Below are positions 11,383 through 20,774 of a stretch of DNA of 20,900 nt, piece after piece. Origin of the DNA: Pinguiococcus pyrenoidosus (taxonomy: Eukaryota > Sar > Pinguiophyceae > Pinguiochrysidales > Pinguiochrysidaceae); the NCBI GenBank assembly GCA_019677205.1, contig JAAMXY010000824.1, positions 5,435 through 26,334 on the forward strand. The letters are read 5' to 3'. Within the stretch, counting starts at the first letter, position 1, and each line of letters opens with the position of its first letter. A model generated the notes under the pieces. That model worked only from the letters and a program-made list of their open reading frames with translations, searched no databases and was not told the DNA's origin. The translations under genes were made by a program, and so were the position numbers.

Positions 11383-13613
11383 CTAGATGACGACCTGATC
11401 CCCCTTCTCCGCCTCTTTGCCGCCTCCGAACCTGTCCACGTACTCCTTGAGATCCTTCTCGGCGAAGCGCGCATTCGCAGGGAACATCTCCTCGTCCGCC
11501 ACGAAGCACTGCAGCAGGGTTGCGATGGCCATGCCATAGACCTCCAGGAACATGCTGGCCGTCCAGAACGAGAAGACGAAGACGAAGAGACTCGGCAGGA
11601 TGAAGCCCGTCAGCTCATCGGCGTAGATCTCCAGCATGAGAAAGTACGCCCCGGCGGTCGCGACGGAAACAATGAAGATCTGCGTGGTGGGATGGCGCGG
11701 GCAGGTGAGTCCTTCCTCACCCGTTGCAGCTATGCAGCACTTCCAAGAGCAGACACGTGAATGGATGAGACGCACCTTTCCGAGGAACAGGACGAAGCCA
11801 CCGACCGCGGTCACTGCGAAGACGCGGGCAGCGTTGCGGAGGATCAGGAAGAAGGCCCGCCTGGCAGACGTGCAGAAGCCGTCTCCGAAGATGGCCGTTT
11901 GGATGTAGGCGTTCTTGTTGAGGAATCGGATGCACTTCTCCAGGCACCACAGGCAGCACTGGCAGACGCAGAGCAGGTACTCGGCAATCTACAAGCGTCG
12001 CACGACCCGGTCAGACTAGCTTTGGTTCAAGACGCTCTCTGGTGATGGCCAGCTCCAAGCTCCGCTCGAAGTACCTTGTTGTCGCTCTGCTTCGCCTGCC
12101 TTTGGACGTACGCCAGCATCGTCCGGATTGTCTCCACCACCGCCAAGATGAGAGCTCCGAAGGCTGCTGTGCCCGTGTGGTAGCACAGGCAGATCCGGAT
12201 GCTCATGAACAGGGTGGAGTTGCCGACCTTCGACTTGTCCTTCGTGAAGTACCACGAGGCGACGCAGTACGCCACGATGATTTGCCCGATGGCGATGATG
12301 AACTCGGTGGTCCAGAACCACACGAAGATCATGTACCATCCCTGGTTCTTGACTTCGTCGCTGAAGTTGTAGTCTTTGATCTGGATGGTGCGCCCGTCTT
12401 CATACGTCACGAGCTTCGACTCCACCTCTCCGAGCGACGCGATGAACAGCGTGTAGAAGAACCAGGCCAGCGTGAACACCGCGAAGGCGAAGACCTGCAC
12501 CAGCGGGAAGAGCACCATCGCGGGCATGGTGGCCACCGCCCTGGCAGCCTCCTTCAACAGTCCGATGGCCAGCGCGATGCGCTTACGCATGTAGATGCAG
12601 AAGCACACGTAGAGACACGCGACGACGGCGCAGATGTAGCCGAAGGCTTTGGCCAGCTTCACCTGATAATCCTCCACGCCGCCCTCCTCTCCCCACTCGT
12701 CCGCTTTGCTGGCGCTGTAAAAGCCCAGCAAGAACAGGAGAGCGCCTCCAATGAACAGACATCCCCACACGAGCAGCGGCAGAATGAGGGGCAGGCGCAG
12801 CAGGAAGAGGAAGACGAAGCCCAGTACGATGGCCACCACGAAGCCGAAGCCGAAGATGACGTCTCTGGCCGTGAGGAGATCGGCTACGAACTCGATGAAG
12901 TAGTCCAGGCCGAAGTCTCCGTTGAAGATGTACTCGTAGATGTTCTCTTCCGTGTAGATGCAGCGGTTCAGGATGTCGCGCGTCTCGTAGTTGGGGTAGC
13001 AAAGCTGTCTAGCGAGCGCTTCGTCCAGGCGGTACGAGCCCTCGTACTCGATGCAGGTGGCGTAGGCGCCCCAGTCGACGCCGATCTCATACTGCTCGTA
13101 CGTGATGGACAGGTAGTCCGAGCCCAGCAGCAGCGGATCCAGGGCCTTCTCCGGCACGTCGTTGCCGTCCGGACACTTGGAGATGCATACTCCGGCGAGG
13201 TCGGTGTTCACGTAGAACAGGTTGCTGGTCTCTCCTCTGCACACGTCGCCGTTGTAGTCGAGACCTGGGATGCCATCATTGGTACTTCCACTTTGGGTTG
13301 GAGAAACATGACGACGCACGGACCATTCAAAAGCGCCTCCAGATCCCCCTCTTTACTCGCAGTGATGGCTAGAGATGTCATGATGACCCAGGCGGCCAGT
13401 AGCGCAATGGTGAACAGCAAGTCGGTCACTTTCCTCTGCGACGTCGGACCTGCGCCATCGCCTCCCCAAGTTAGACGTCTTCCAGGCGCAAAGAGAGAAG
13501 GCACCGAAGACCGGGTTTGTACCGCTGAAGTCCGCGGGCGCGCACAGCTTTTCTCCCTTGTCCGTGTTTGGATCTTCCGCCTCGTCGGGCATCTTCGCTT
13601 CCGCGGCCCCCAT
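11383..13613 (-). CDS. Choline transporter-like protein (SLC44/CTL family), five exons
   Basis: A polytopic membrane protein of 638 residues, predicted to transport choline or a related cation across plasma or organelle membranes. Exons on the minus strand: 13613-13523, 13449-13324, 13264-12075, 11988-11776 and 11679-11383. Introns are 73, 59, 86 and 96 bp, all GT...AG and phase-consistent. Joins rebuild family motifs: ADFSG|PTSQRKVTDLLFT (TM1), EALLNG|LDYNGDVC, QSDNK|IAEYLLCVCQCCLWCLEK and VLFLGK|IFIVSVATAG. Other hallmarks are a Cys-rich extracellular loop after TM1, FLNKNAYIQTAIFGDGFC, ARRAFFLILRN and the C-terminal YGMAIATLLQCFVADEEMF. I count roughly ten membrane segments. Length fits the family (about 640-710). 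Start ATG 13613 is chosen because it is followed directly by the acidic cytosolic tail typical of CTLs; the frame is open further upstream, so another 5' exon is possible. Confidence 0.93.
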
Positions 13614-14453
13614 GCTGGCGCTCTCCGCTCCACAGGTGATACGTGCGGGAGAGAGGCGGTGGGAGAAAGTTGGGGTGAAACTGTGGCGCTTAAAAAGCGG
13701 CGCTGCGGCGCTGATGATCTCTTCGGGAATGAACTTCTCGGGGGGTTTCCAGCGAAGTGAGCTGTACCATGAGTGCACAGGGCGTTTCCGGGAACCTATT
13801 CCGTTACGACCTTTGGACTCGCCGTAGAGACGGCACCTGGCACACCAGCAGTCCGTTCTGCTTTCGTGCTGTCGTATTCGCAACCTCCAGTTCCATTTCC
13901 CCTGGGCCAATCGGTGCCTCCAAAAATGCCTCCAAAGACTTCTCAGAGGACAACGGTTCAGCTCAGCTGATCGATCGGTCCCGAGACGCTCCGGGTTTGG
14001 AGCTTGGTGGTTGGTGGTTGCAGGTTGGAGGTTGCAGGTTGGAGGTCGGTGGTTGGAGGTTGGAGGTTGGAGGTTGGAGGTTTTGAGGTTTTTGAGGGGA
14101 AGTTGAGGGTCGAGATTAAAGGTAAGCGCGGGAAGAAGGGAGGCCAGTATCCGTTGATGTACTGGTATCCGCTACGGATCCACGCCAGTCCACACAAATC
14201 GCATAACCAGCGGGCGCGGTCTTCGTTTTTGAAACTTGAGGATTTCCATTCCAGCGCCATATGAAAGGACACATAGGAAAGCGAAGACCCAACTGCTCCG
14301 AAGTCCGGCGCCCGTGCGCCACAGGCGCCTCCGCCACGCGCCTTTTGGGGTCTTTCTTGGGTGGTGCCGGACAAGTGATTGTGTCCGCTTTGGATCGGCA
14401 CACCGGCGTGGCCTCGCACGGCCGCGATGGCGTGCTGTGAGCGCCAGAGCGGA
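13614..14453. other. Divergent intergenic region between CTL and Roadblock-like genes
   Basis: About 840 bp between divergent starts. Apart from the GGTTGGA minisatellite at 13995-14099 I find no gene. Open frames crossing it on both strands lack protein-like composition and are dominated by the repeat. Confidence 0.5.
13995..14099. repeat. GGTTGGA-type minisatellite
   Basis: A G-rich array on the plus strand with a 7-bp core. Four perfect GGTTGGA units lie at about 14051-14078; flanking degenerate units read GGTTGCA, GGTCGGT and GGTTGGT, and it decays into TTTTGAGGTTTTTGAGGGG. The many closely spaced GG runs could form two-tetrad G-quadruplexes. It lies between two divergent promoters. Confidence 0.85.
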
Positions 14454-14998
14454 ATGGTGCCGAATGGCCAAGATCTGATCCGGGAGAAGCTGGGCCACAT
14501 TGGGCGGATCTTCCCCGGATACTCCTACTCCTGCGTGCTGAATGGCGTCGGAGAAGTCATGTGCGTGGTTCGAAGCTTTCTGGCGATGTTTGAGGCCCAC
14601 GCGCTCATCTTCGCCGCACGTTTCCGCAGTGTCCACACCGGCTCCAGCGAGCTCGATGGAGATCTGCCGTCCGCCATCTCTTCCCTGCAGCTGGCAGCCG
14701 AGCAGTTTGGTAGGTCCATTGCCCATGGGAGAAGCCAGCGGGGTCTGACGGGAAACCCCACCGTGCAGCGTCGCATCTAAGCCAGGCGGATTGCTCCGCG
14801 ATCCACATCTCGGGAGCGAATGTCATGTTCAGCTGCTACGGCGTAGACGCCAATCTGCTGGCGCTGTACTCCGACAACACCATCGACACCTTCGACATGG
14901 TGGCCAAGGACGAGCAGATTGAGGAGGAGATCATCGGGGATTTGCGCCTCATGCTGCAGAACCTGCATGTGAACGGCAGTCGGCTTTCAAAATCATGA
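14454..14998 (+). CDS. Small Roadblock/LC7-like protein, three exons
   Basis: Predicted 138 residues. Exons 14454-14560, 14630-14709 and 14769-14998, separated by 69-bp (GTGCGT...CGCAG) and 59-bp (GTAGGT...GTGCAG) introns. Without splicing the frame is broken; with it the protein reads SYSCVLNGVGEV|IVHTGSS, then AISSLQLAAEQF|ASHLSQADCSAIHISG, then ANVMFSCYGVDANLLALYSD. The order helix, strand with NGxGEV, long helix and three strands matches the Roadblock/LC7 fold of dynein light chains and Ragulator/MglB-type GTPase regulators. A short charged C-terminal helix (DEQIEEEIIGDLRLMLQNL) follows. Start choice between ATG 14454 and 14427 is uncertain. Specific partner (dynein, Rag or Rab-type GTPase) cannot be told from sequence. 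The fold call is pattern recognition, not a database match. Confidence 0.58.
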
Positions 14999-15225
14999 AA
15001 TCGTGTATATTATGCCTGCGCAAGCTTCTCAAACCTCAAAATTGAACGTCTCGCAGACACCACCCCACGTCTGCGCCGCACATTTCGACGCTCAGCCGCG
15101 TTGTTTGTCGTCGAGAAGGAGTGCTCCCCACATCGTTCGCCATTCGCGTGTCCGTGGATCGCGACCGTGGGATTTTGCAGAGCTCTCCTGTACCTCCGTT
15201 GGCTTCGTTCGCTCTTCTTGCCCAA

Positions 15226-16791
15226 ATGCGTTGGCTTCCCTGGCTTGTTCTGCTCTCAGCGGCCCTGGTGATGCTACCCAGGCCCGCGGTGATCCACCGC
15301 TTCTTCAAGAAGAGCGTCCTGGGACACGAGGGGGTGGACAGCTGCCATCTGCAGACCCCCAGGCTGAACTCCACGGAGGTGGAGGCCCCGACACCGGTGG
15401 ATCCGAGCCAGAAAGCCTTCGATGTGGTGGTCTACGGCGCCACTGGCTTCACCGGCAGACTGGTGGCCGAGTACCTGGCCAAGCACCCCGATGTGCAGCA
15501 GAAGAAGGTGCGGCTGGCGCTGGCCGGCCGCTCTGCCGACAAGTTGGAGGCGCTGCTTCAGGAGGTCAAACCTGCATCGGACGTGAAAGAGGCAGGGTCG
15601 AACCCCGAAGACCTGGAGATCGGCATCTTCGTCGCGGAGGCTCACGACGAAGCCGCTCTCCTGACCATGGTGCAGGCCACGCAGGTGGTGCTGACCCTGG
15701 TGGGACCGTACTCGGAGCACGGCGCCACTCTCGTCCGGCTGTGCGCGGAGAATGGGGTGCACTACGCGGATGTCAGCGGCGAGCCCCTGTGGCACCACCG
15801 AGTTGCTGACGAGCTGCACGAGACGGCCAGGAGAACGGGAGCGCGCATCGTGCTGGCTGCGGGATACGACTCCGCCCCGTTCGACCTCGGGATGCTCATG
15901 GCGCTCCAGGCGGCGAGCGACTTTCCGGGCAAGGTTCGAGACATCATGTCCATGGTGCGCAAGGCCTATGGCGCCGTCAGCGGCGGCACCCTAGCAAGCG
16001 CCGCGGCGTCGCTGCCGAAGAGCTGGGACGATGCGATGAAGCTCCTTGATCCGTACCTGCTCAACGCCGACATTGAGACCGAGGAGGCGTGTCGCCTCGA
16101 CCGCTTCGACGTCTCCGGGTGGGGCCCGATCGTCCGCTACGAGCCGGTCGTCAACACTGTCGGAATCATGCACTTCATGGCGCCTGTCAACGCGCGCATC
16201 GTGCGCCGCTCGCTGAGTATCCTGGGCGTCTCGCCGACCTATGCCGAGGGAATGACGCTGCAGGCCATCGTGGAAGGCTTCCGATTCTGGTTCAACGAGT
16301 ACATGCGCGGAGGGATGGATCTCTTTCCGAGTAGGGGTAGCGGGCCGTCGAAGGCGCTCATGAAATTCGGTGGAGGAGGCATCCAGACGGTCGCCGAGCT
16401 GGATGACGGCAACGTCGTGGGGGTGACGCTGAAATGGAAGGGAGACATCGGCTACCTCGCCACCTCCAAAATGATCGCCGAGGCTGGCCTCTGCCTGGCG
16501 CAGAGCTCCTGCCGGGACAGTCCGCTGCTCAAGTACGACCACGAAGTAGAGATGTTCAAACAGTCCCGAGGAGGCGTGCTCACCCCCGCGACAGCCATGG
16601 GCCTGCCGCTGCTGGAGGTAAGCCTGTGTGCCCGTACATGAAGATCCGCATCAGCACCACCCTCTGAGCATTTCCCGCCCTCGAACGTTTGGCCTTCTCA
16701 ACAGAGATATCTCCGCGCCGATGACAGCGATTTCATGGGCATGGTTGTGGTCGCATTAGATGCGTATGGGAACTCTTACAAGTTCCAATAG
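15226..16791 (+). CDS. Saccharopine dehydrogenase-like oxidoreductase (SCCPDH family)
   Basis: Predicted 492-residue NAD(P)-binding oxidoreductase. Exon 1 15226-16617 joins exon 2 16705-16791 across an 87-bp intron (GTAAGC...CAACAG), phase 0, giving PLLE|RYLRADDSDFMGM and a stop at 16789-16791. The Rossmann motif VVVYGATGFTGRLVAEYL (glycines at 71, 74 and 77) is followed by LALAGRSADKL, VLTLVGPYSEHGATLVRLC and NGVHYADVSGEPLW, then AAGYDSAPFDLG, a run characteristic of SCCPDH and trans-acting enoyl reductases rather than lysine-pathway saccharopine dehydrogenase. The C-terminal GGVLTPATAMGLPLLE is also typical. The first 22 residues (RWLPWLVLLSAALVMLP) are hydrophobic and may be a signal or membrane anchor, and the protein is longer than the usual ~430 residues because of this N-terminus. 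The frame runs upstream to a GTG at 15121, but 15226 is its first ATG. The substrate is unknown; the human relative is found on lipid droplets. Confidence 0.88.
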
Positions 16792-16907
16792 ATGCCAGAT
16801 AGTCGTCAACAGCGTTAGGTACCGTCTGCGTCCGAAGCAGAAGTCAACTCAGAAGCAACAGGGACTCCGAAGCGTGGACTTGTCTGGGTGGATCAAGAGG
16901 GCATCTG

Positions 16908-18258
16908 CTACGAGCCATTTGCATCTCTGGGCGGTGTCTCGTCCAACGTAAGGTCTATCACTTTCGGGCGGGCGGTCCTCAGCTCGCACAGGCTCTCGGC
17001 CGGCGAGGCGGCGGTCCTCCCTTCACTTGCCGAGATGTCGTAAATCACTCTCTTCTCGCCTGCATGCTTCCGCGGCGGCGTGGAGGGTGCCGCGCTCGCT
17101 TCCTCGTTGTCCGAGTCGCACCAAGTGAGGTCGCCTCCCGTTTCCCAAGCCTTGGGGCTCCTTCTACCCTCCTCAAAATGCTCCTCCTTGGCGTCAAGCT
17201 CCTCGTCGTCGGACGCGTCGTCCGAGATGTAGTAGAGTCGATCCTCGTCTGTAAAAATCTCAAGCGTCTCCGCATCGCTAGGGCTGTGCTCTGTAGATAA
17301 CGCCGAGAAAGACAGGTGTCGTTGGCCGCAGAAACCCTGCGCAGATGCCTCTTGCTCCGCATGTCGTACCTTGTACATCGTCGTCTCCTCCGCCCTTTCC
17401 ATTGGATCCTTCTTGGTGCGCGTCGCCCTCCTGGGTCTCGTCGCCCTCCTCCTCCTCGCCCTCCTCCTCCTCCTCCTCCTCCTCATCGAGCGAACTACAA
17501 AGCTGCTTTAGATCGAGAACCAACACGGTCTGTGCTCGTTGCACGTCGGTGGCGGTAGTGGTGAGCTCTGCGTTCTTCGGAATCAGCTTGTCCTCCAGCG
17601 CCTTCCACGTCTCCAAGCTGCTGTGCTCCGTGAAATGCAAGACCAGGGCGTCTGCCGCCCAGGCATCGCACTGCAGCATAAAGTACAACGTCTGCACGGA
17701 GCGTGCTCAGTGACTCATCTGCACCATGCATACAAGTATACACTTGGCAGGCCCCGGACAAGACCAACCCACCTGCATCCTTCCCTTGAGGCCTCTCATG
17801 CGCTTCAGCTTGCCCGCATAGCCATTCCCAACCACTCGACGCACGGTCTTGGATCTTTGGGGCACAGTTTATCGATGGTTCAGGCGTCAGCAGTCGCGCA
17901 TGTCAGCCCAGATTCGCACTGGTTTCCAGACACCTGTGCGGATGCTGCCACGCCCACTCGAAGCTGAGCGCGCTTTTCTTGTCCGCGAAGCCCCCCACAA
18001 TGACGGCCATCCTCCAGGGTCTGTATCTCCGCGTCCTGCGGTCGCAAAGCCGCTGAGCACATAGCCATCTGCGTTGCATAATCGACTGAAGCCGTGTGCA
18101 AACCTATAGGCTCCGCCCTTGATGGCGCCATTGTGCTGCCGGATCCGCCGGTGCGGGTTCACGGTGAAGCCCACGTACGTGGCAGAGCTGCTGGGCCTCT
18201 CCACAGACTGGAGAAGGTAACAATAGCAGGGCATTTCGTGGAGAAGGAGGCGTCGCAT
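16908..18258 (-). CDS. SLX1: SLX1-type GIY-YIG structure-specific endonuclease, five exons
   Basis: Predicted 347 residues. SLX1 is the catalytic subunit of the SLX1-SLX4 nuclease that cuts branched DNA in repair. Minus-strand exons: 18258-18104, 18035-17934, 17854-17773, 17691-17370 and 17290-16908; introns 68, 79, 81 and 79 bp, all GT...AG. Splicing rebuilds the nuclease: CYLLQS...[18 protein letters not shown] (residues 13-44), [22 protein letters not shown] (47-68) and [13 protein letters not shown] (74-86) with the catalytic Glu at 78. Then [11 protein letters not shown] and, across intron 3, [20 protein letters not shown], the usual helical linker. The expected C-terminal RING/PHD-like zinc finger is absent. 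Instead there is a Glu-rich tract (CTC-repeat DNA), [14 protein letters not shown], and near the C-terminus RVIYDIS and [10 protein letters not shown], which resemble SUMO-interacting motifs. The start is the first ATG after an in-frame TGA at 18267-18265; an ATG at 18234 is possible. Confidence 0.88.
17449..17487. repeat. CTC/GAG trinucleotide microsatellite
   Basis: A nearly pure run of CTC/CTG-type triplets on the plus strand, encoding the glutamate stretch (EEEEEEEE) of the SLX1-like protein on the minus strand. It is probably length-polymorphic. Confidence 0.8.
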
Positions 18259-18514
18259 CACAGATCAGAGTTGTCGAAGAACGGCGAGATTGACTCGGGT
18301 AAGCGAAAATGGCGTCGTCCTTGCGAGGATTTCGCTGACTCGGAAGGGGGTTTAGGCGCTGCCTGATCAAATCTGACCCCTGTGTCTGGTGGTAGGATGC
18401 GCAATGGACGTGGAGAGCGTTGGTTCATGCGGTTGCAAGATTGCTTGCTCTGCGGCGTGAACAAGTGACGGACTCGAAGAGATCCGTCTTGAGATGCGCG
18501 AAGCGCCAGAGCGA

Positions 18515-20398
18515 TCAATCAGCACTCTTGCGTTTCCTCGGTAGCAGCGAACCTGCCGCAGTGTTTCTGGTGGGCTCTGGCGACGCCTTTGACAGATCTT
18601 GGTCGCGACAATCGTGCTGGTCCACCTCTCGCAGCGACTCTTGGAAGACCCACCCGAGATCCGGAAAGTCCTTGCGGTCAGCTTCGCTCGCCCCCGGAAA
18701 GGCGACGTACTGCGCATGCGCTTCATTGAAGGGCATCGCCACGGCTTCTGTCTTCTCCCATCTTCTCTCACACCAAGTCCGTATCTGGTTCACAAAATTC
18801 CTGTCTACGTAGCTCTCGACCTCCGCCCACATCGCAGCGACGGACTGCCAGTATTGATATCGATTTGCGGTGGCCTCGGTTGCGGCCAGGATCACTTCTC
18901 GATCCGCTCGAAGCGCCGGTGAAGCGAAGTACAAGGCCGCTGCTCGTTCTCGCACAGCTGCCAGGACCCGCTGCTTGTCGTCGCACACGCCTTGCAGAAA
19001 CGGACGGCAGACGGGCGCCTGACGATCCCAAGGCAGAGCCGACGCAGCGATGCGGCGGGCTGTGATGCCGTCCCAGGGGATGAGGCTGACGCCGTACTTC
19101 ACCTTGAAGTGTGCCACGACGAGCACCTCATCATTCTCGTGGCCTGGTACGGGGAGGTACGAGTTGAAATCGTCCGGGACGCCCAACGTCTTTGAGAAGT
19201 TGGGAAAGAGTTTCAGGTACTGCAGGTCGGCCAGCTTCGGAAGACGCCCCTCGGCGACGAGCCGGCAGAACGCGATCCCATGAGCGGTTGGTGCCTGGGC
19301 ATCGAAGCCGCCCGGAAGGTCAATGCACGGCACCTTGGGACAGTGCGCGAGCACTTCTTCTACCAGGATGAGGAAGTCTTCCTCCGCGATTTCCACTTCG
19401 TCGTGCAGATTCAGCACGTCGTCGACTTGGTCCAAGGGTCGGCCTGCGAGCTGCCTGTGCAACGCTGGCCACGCGCCGGTCCTTCTCACTCTCCGCAGCC
19501 AAGGCATGGTGACCTGGTGGAGCATTCTGAGGACCCTCGCGCTGCCACTGAGAGCCTGAAGATCCTCCAGGCGGTCCGGTGATCCGCCAGCAAGTTTCTG
19601 CAAGGCAACGCTCGCGGCCTGCTGCACCTCGCCACAGCTTTGGTGTGCTCGTCTCGCCACCACGCCTACCTCACCGGCGCCCAGGAAAAGCAGCCTCTTG
19701 CGAATCGCCTCGGAGCTGTCGGCGAGACCGCTCAGCGCCAGCAAGCCTGCGCACTGGACGTCGGCATCGCAAGCATAGCTGCGGAGCGCCGCCATGACGA
19801 CGTCGCCCGCGCCCTCCGCCATGAGCTGCTCGGCAGGCAGGCCTCGAGACAGCATCTCAATGCAGGCGCAGGCCTCCCGGTGGAACTTGCTCCTTCCGCC
19901 CGAGCGGCGATGCATCTCGTAGACCACTTGCATCTCGCTGGCGCGCTCCAGAAGCTTGTTGACGAGGTCGTCGAAGGGCCGAATCGAGTGACACAACGTC
20001 CACAGCGCTTTCTTTTGGTGCTCTTTTTGGCTCGGCGTCCTCGACCACTCTTCTGCAACTACGGTTAAGGCGTGAAGCAGCAGTTCTGCGCCGTTTTGGC
20101 AGAGAAGGCGGTCCTGAACGTCCGCCGTCTCTTCTCGGACCAGGCGCCAGACGGCCCGAAAGCCGTACAACTGCACCTCGAGGTCTGCAGGATGCATCTC
20201 CATGGCGCGAAGCACCACTTCGATGCTTTCTGCCTGCAACGCGCCCTCGTGCATCTTCGCGCAGCGGCGCGCTTCGTCTCCAATAGCGCTGCAGCCGTCC
20301 CTCTGAGCATCTGCGAGGCCCAGATGGCCTCGCATGCCTCGCAGCATCTCACCCACTGCTTGCGCCTCGTCAACAGCGTCAGCATCCGCTCCACTCAT
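18515..20398 (-). CDS. Armadillo/HEAT-like repeat protein with DUF4116-like segment
   Basis: A predicted 627-residue intronless protein of unknown function. The first ATG (20398) is used; the frame is open to a GTG at 20464. The N-terminal half has helical repeats of ARM/HEAT kind, for example VQLYGFRAVWRLV, HQKKALWTLCHSI, VQCAGLLALSGLADSSEAIR and VQQAASVALQKLAGGS. The middle (about 300-450) has no motif I recognise. Residues about 470-507 read QRVLAAVRERAAALYFAS, then PALRADREVILAATEAT, which matches the DUF4116 repeat pattern (aspartate-arginine-glutamate-valine followed by leucine-alanine-alanine). The C-terminus PRKRKSAD could be a nuclear localisation signal. It lies about 256 bp upstream of SLX1 on the same strand, but nothing shows co-transcription. 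A scaffold or binding role is inferred from the repeats only. Confidence 0.72.
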   Translation of the reverse strand: MSGADADAVDEAQAVGEMLRGMRGHLGLADAQRDGCSAIGDEARRCAKMHEGALQAESIEVVLRAMEMHPADLEVQLYGFRAVWRLVREETADVQDRLLCQNGAELLLHALTVVAEEWSRTPSQKEHQKKALWTLCHSIRPFDDLVNKLLERASEMQVVYEMHRRSGGRSKFHREACACIEMLSRGLPAEQLMAEGAGDVVMAALRSYACDADVQCAGLLALSGLADSSEAIRKRLLFLGAGEVGVVARRAHQSCGEVQQAASVALQKLAGGSPDRLEDLQALSGSARVLRMLHQVTMPWLRRVRRTGAWPALHRQLAGRPLDQVDDVLNLHDEVEIAEEDFLILVEEVLAHCPKVPCIDLPGGFDAQAPTAHGIAFCRLVAEGRLPKLADLQYLKLFPNFSKTLGVPDDFNSYLPVPGHENDEVLVVAHFKVKYGVSLIPWDGITARRIAASALPWDRQAPVCRPFLQGVCDDKQRVLAAVRERAAALYFASPALRADREVILAATEATANRYQYWQSVAAMWAEVESYVDRNFVNQIRTWCERRWEKTEAVAMPFNEAHAQYVAFPGASEADRKDFPDLGWVFQESLREVDQHDCRDQDLSKASPEPTRNTAAGSLLPRKRKSAD

Positions 20399-20774
20399 AT
20401 CTGTTCTGCGGATTTCGCCAGAGATTCTGTACAGTATTTGGCGCCAAAATTCTGAAAGAAGCACCAGAGAATCCCAATGAATCCGACTCGCGATGTTCTC
20501 AATGTCCCAATGTCCTCCTCAATGATGAAAAGAAGACACAGAAAGGTCTTCGCAATGATGAAAAGAAGATACAAAAGGTTCACCTCAATGATAAAAAGAA
20601 GACTGCGGGGCTTTCGCCTTTCGCCCCTGGACATCTCCGCTGTGATATGGCAATGATAAGTCAACGAAGTCGAAAGAGAGGTGTCGGAGAGAGGGGCGCT
20701 GAAGATACTTTTACAACTGCAAAAAGACTCCTCGACGCCGCGTCTGTGGCTGGACACTCGACGCGGCCTTCATC
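20399..20774. other. Divergent intergenic region with 33-bp repeats
   Basis: It lies between the start of the ARM-like gene (minus) and the first exon of the right-edge gene (plus). It contains three 33-bp tandem units and is purine-rich on the plus strand (GATGAAAAGAAGA). No gene is supported here. Confidence 0.5.
20520..20618. repeat. Three tandem 33-bp repeats
   Basis: Units begin at 20520, 20553 and 20586, each starting CAATGATGAAAAGAAGA (third copy CAATGATAAAAAGAAGA) and diverging over the last 12-15 bases. The period of 33 keeps frame: the minus strand would read LLFIIE-type 11-residue repeats and the plus strand NDEKK-type repeats, but neither frame belongs to a credible gene. Confidence 0.85.

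Noticed and set aside
12042-13760. Plus-strand open frame (572 codons) across the CTL gene
   Set aside because: The minus strand carries the complete CTL protein with membrane segments and spliced joins. This frame is charged, repetitive and crosses CTL introns.
13958-14500. Minus-strand open frame with PPTSNLQP-type repeats
   Set aside because: The repeats are the translation of the GGTTGGA minisatellite; flanking residues have no protein-like pattern.
20395-20757. Minus-strand open frame with LLFIIE repeats, possibly a membrane peptide
   Set aside because: The hydrophobic repeats are the translation of the 33-bp DNA repeat; the frame overlaps the ARM-like gene start and has no supporting context.
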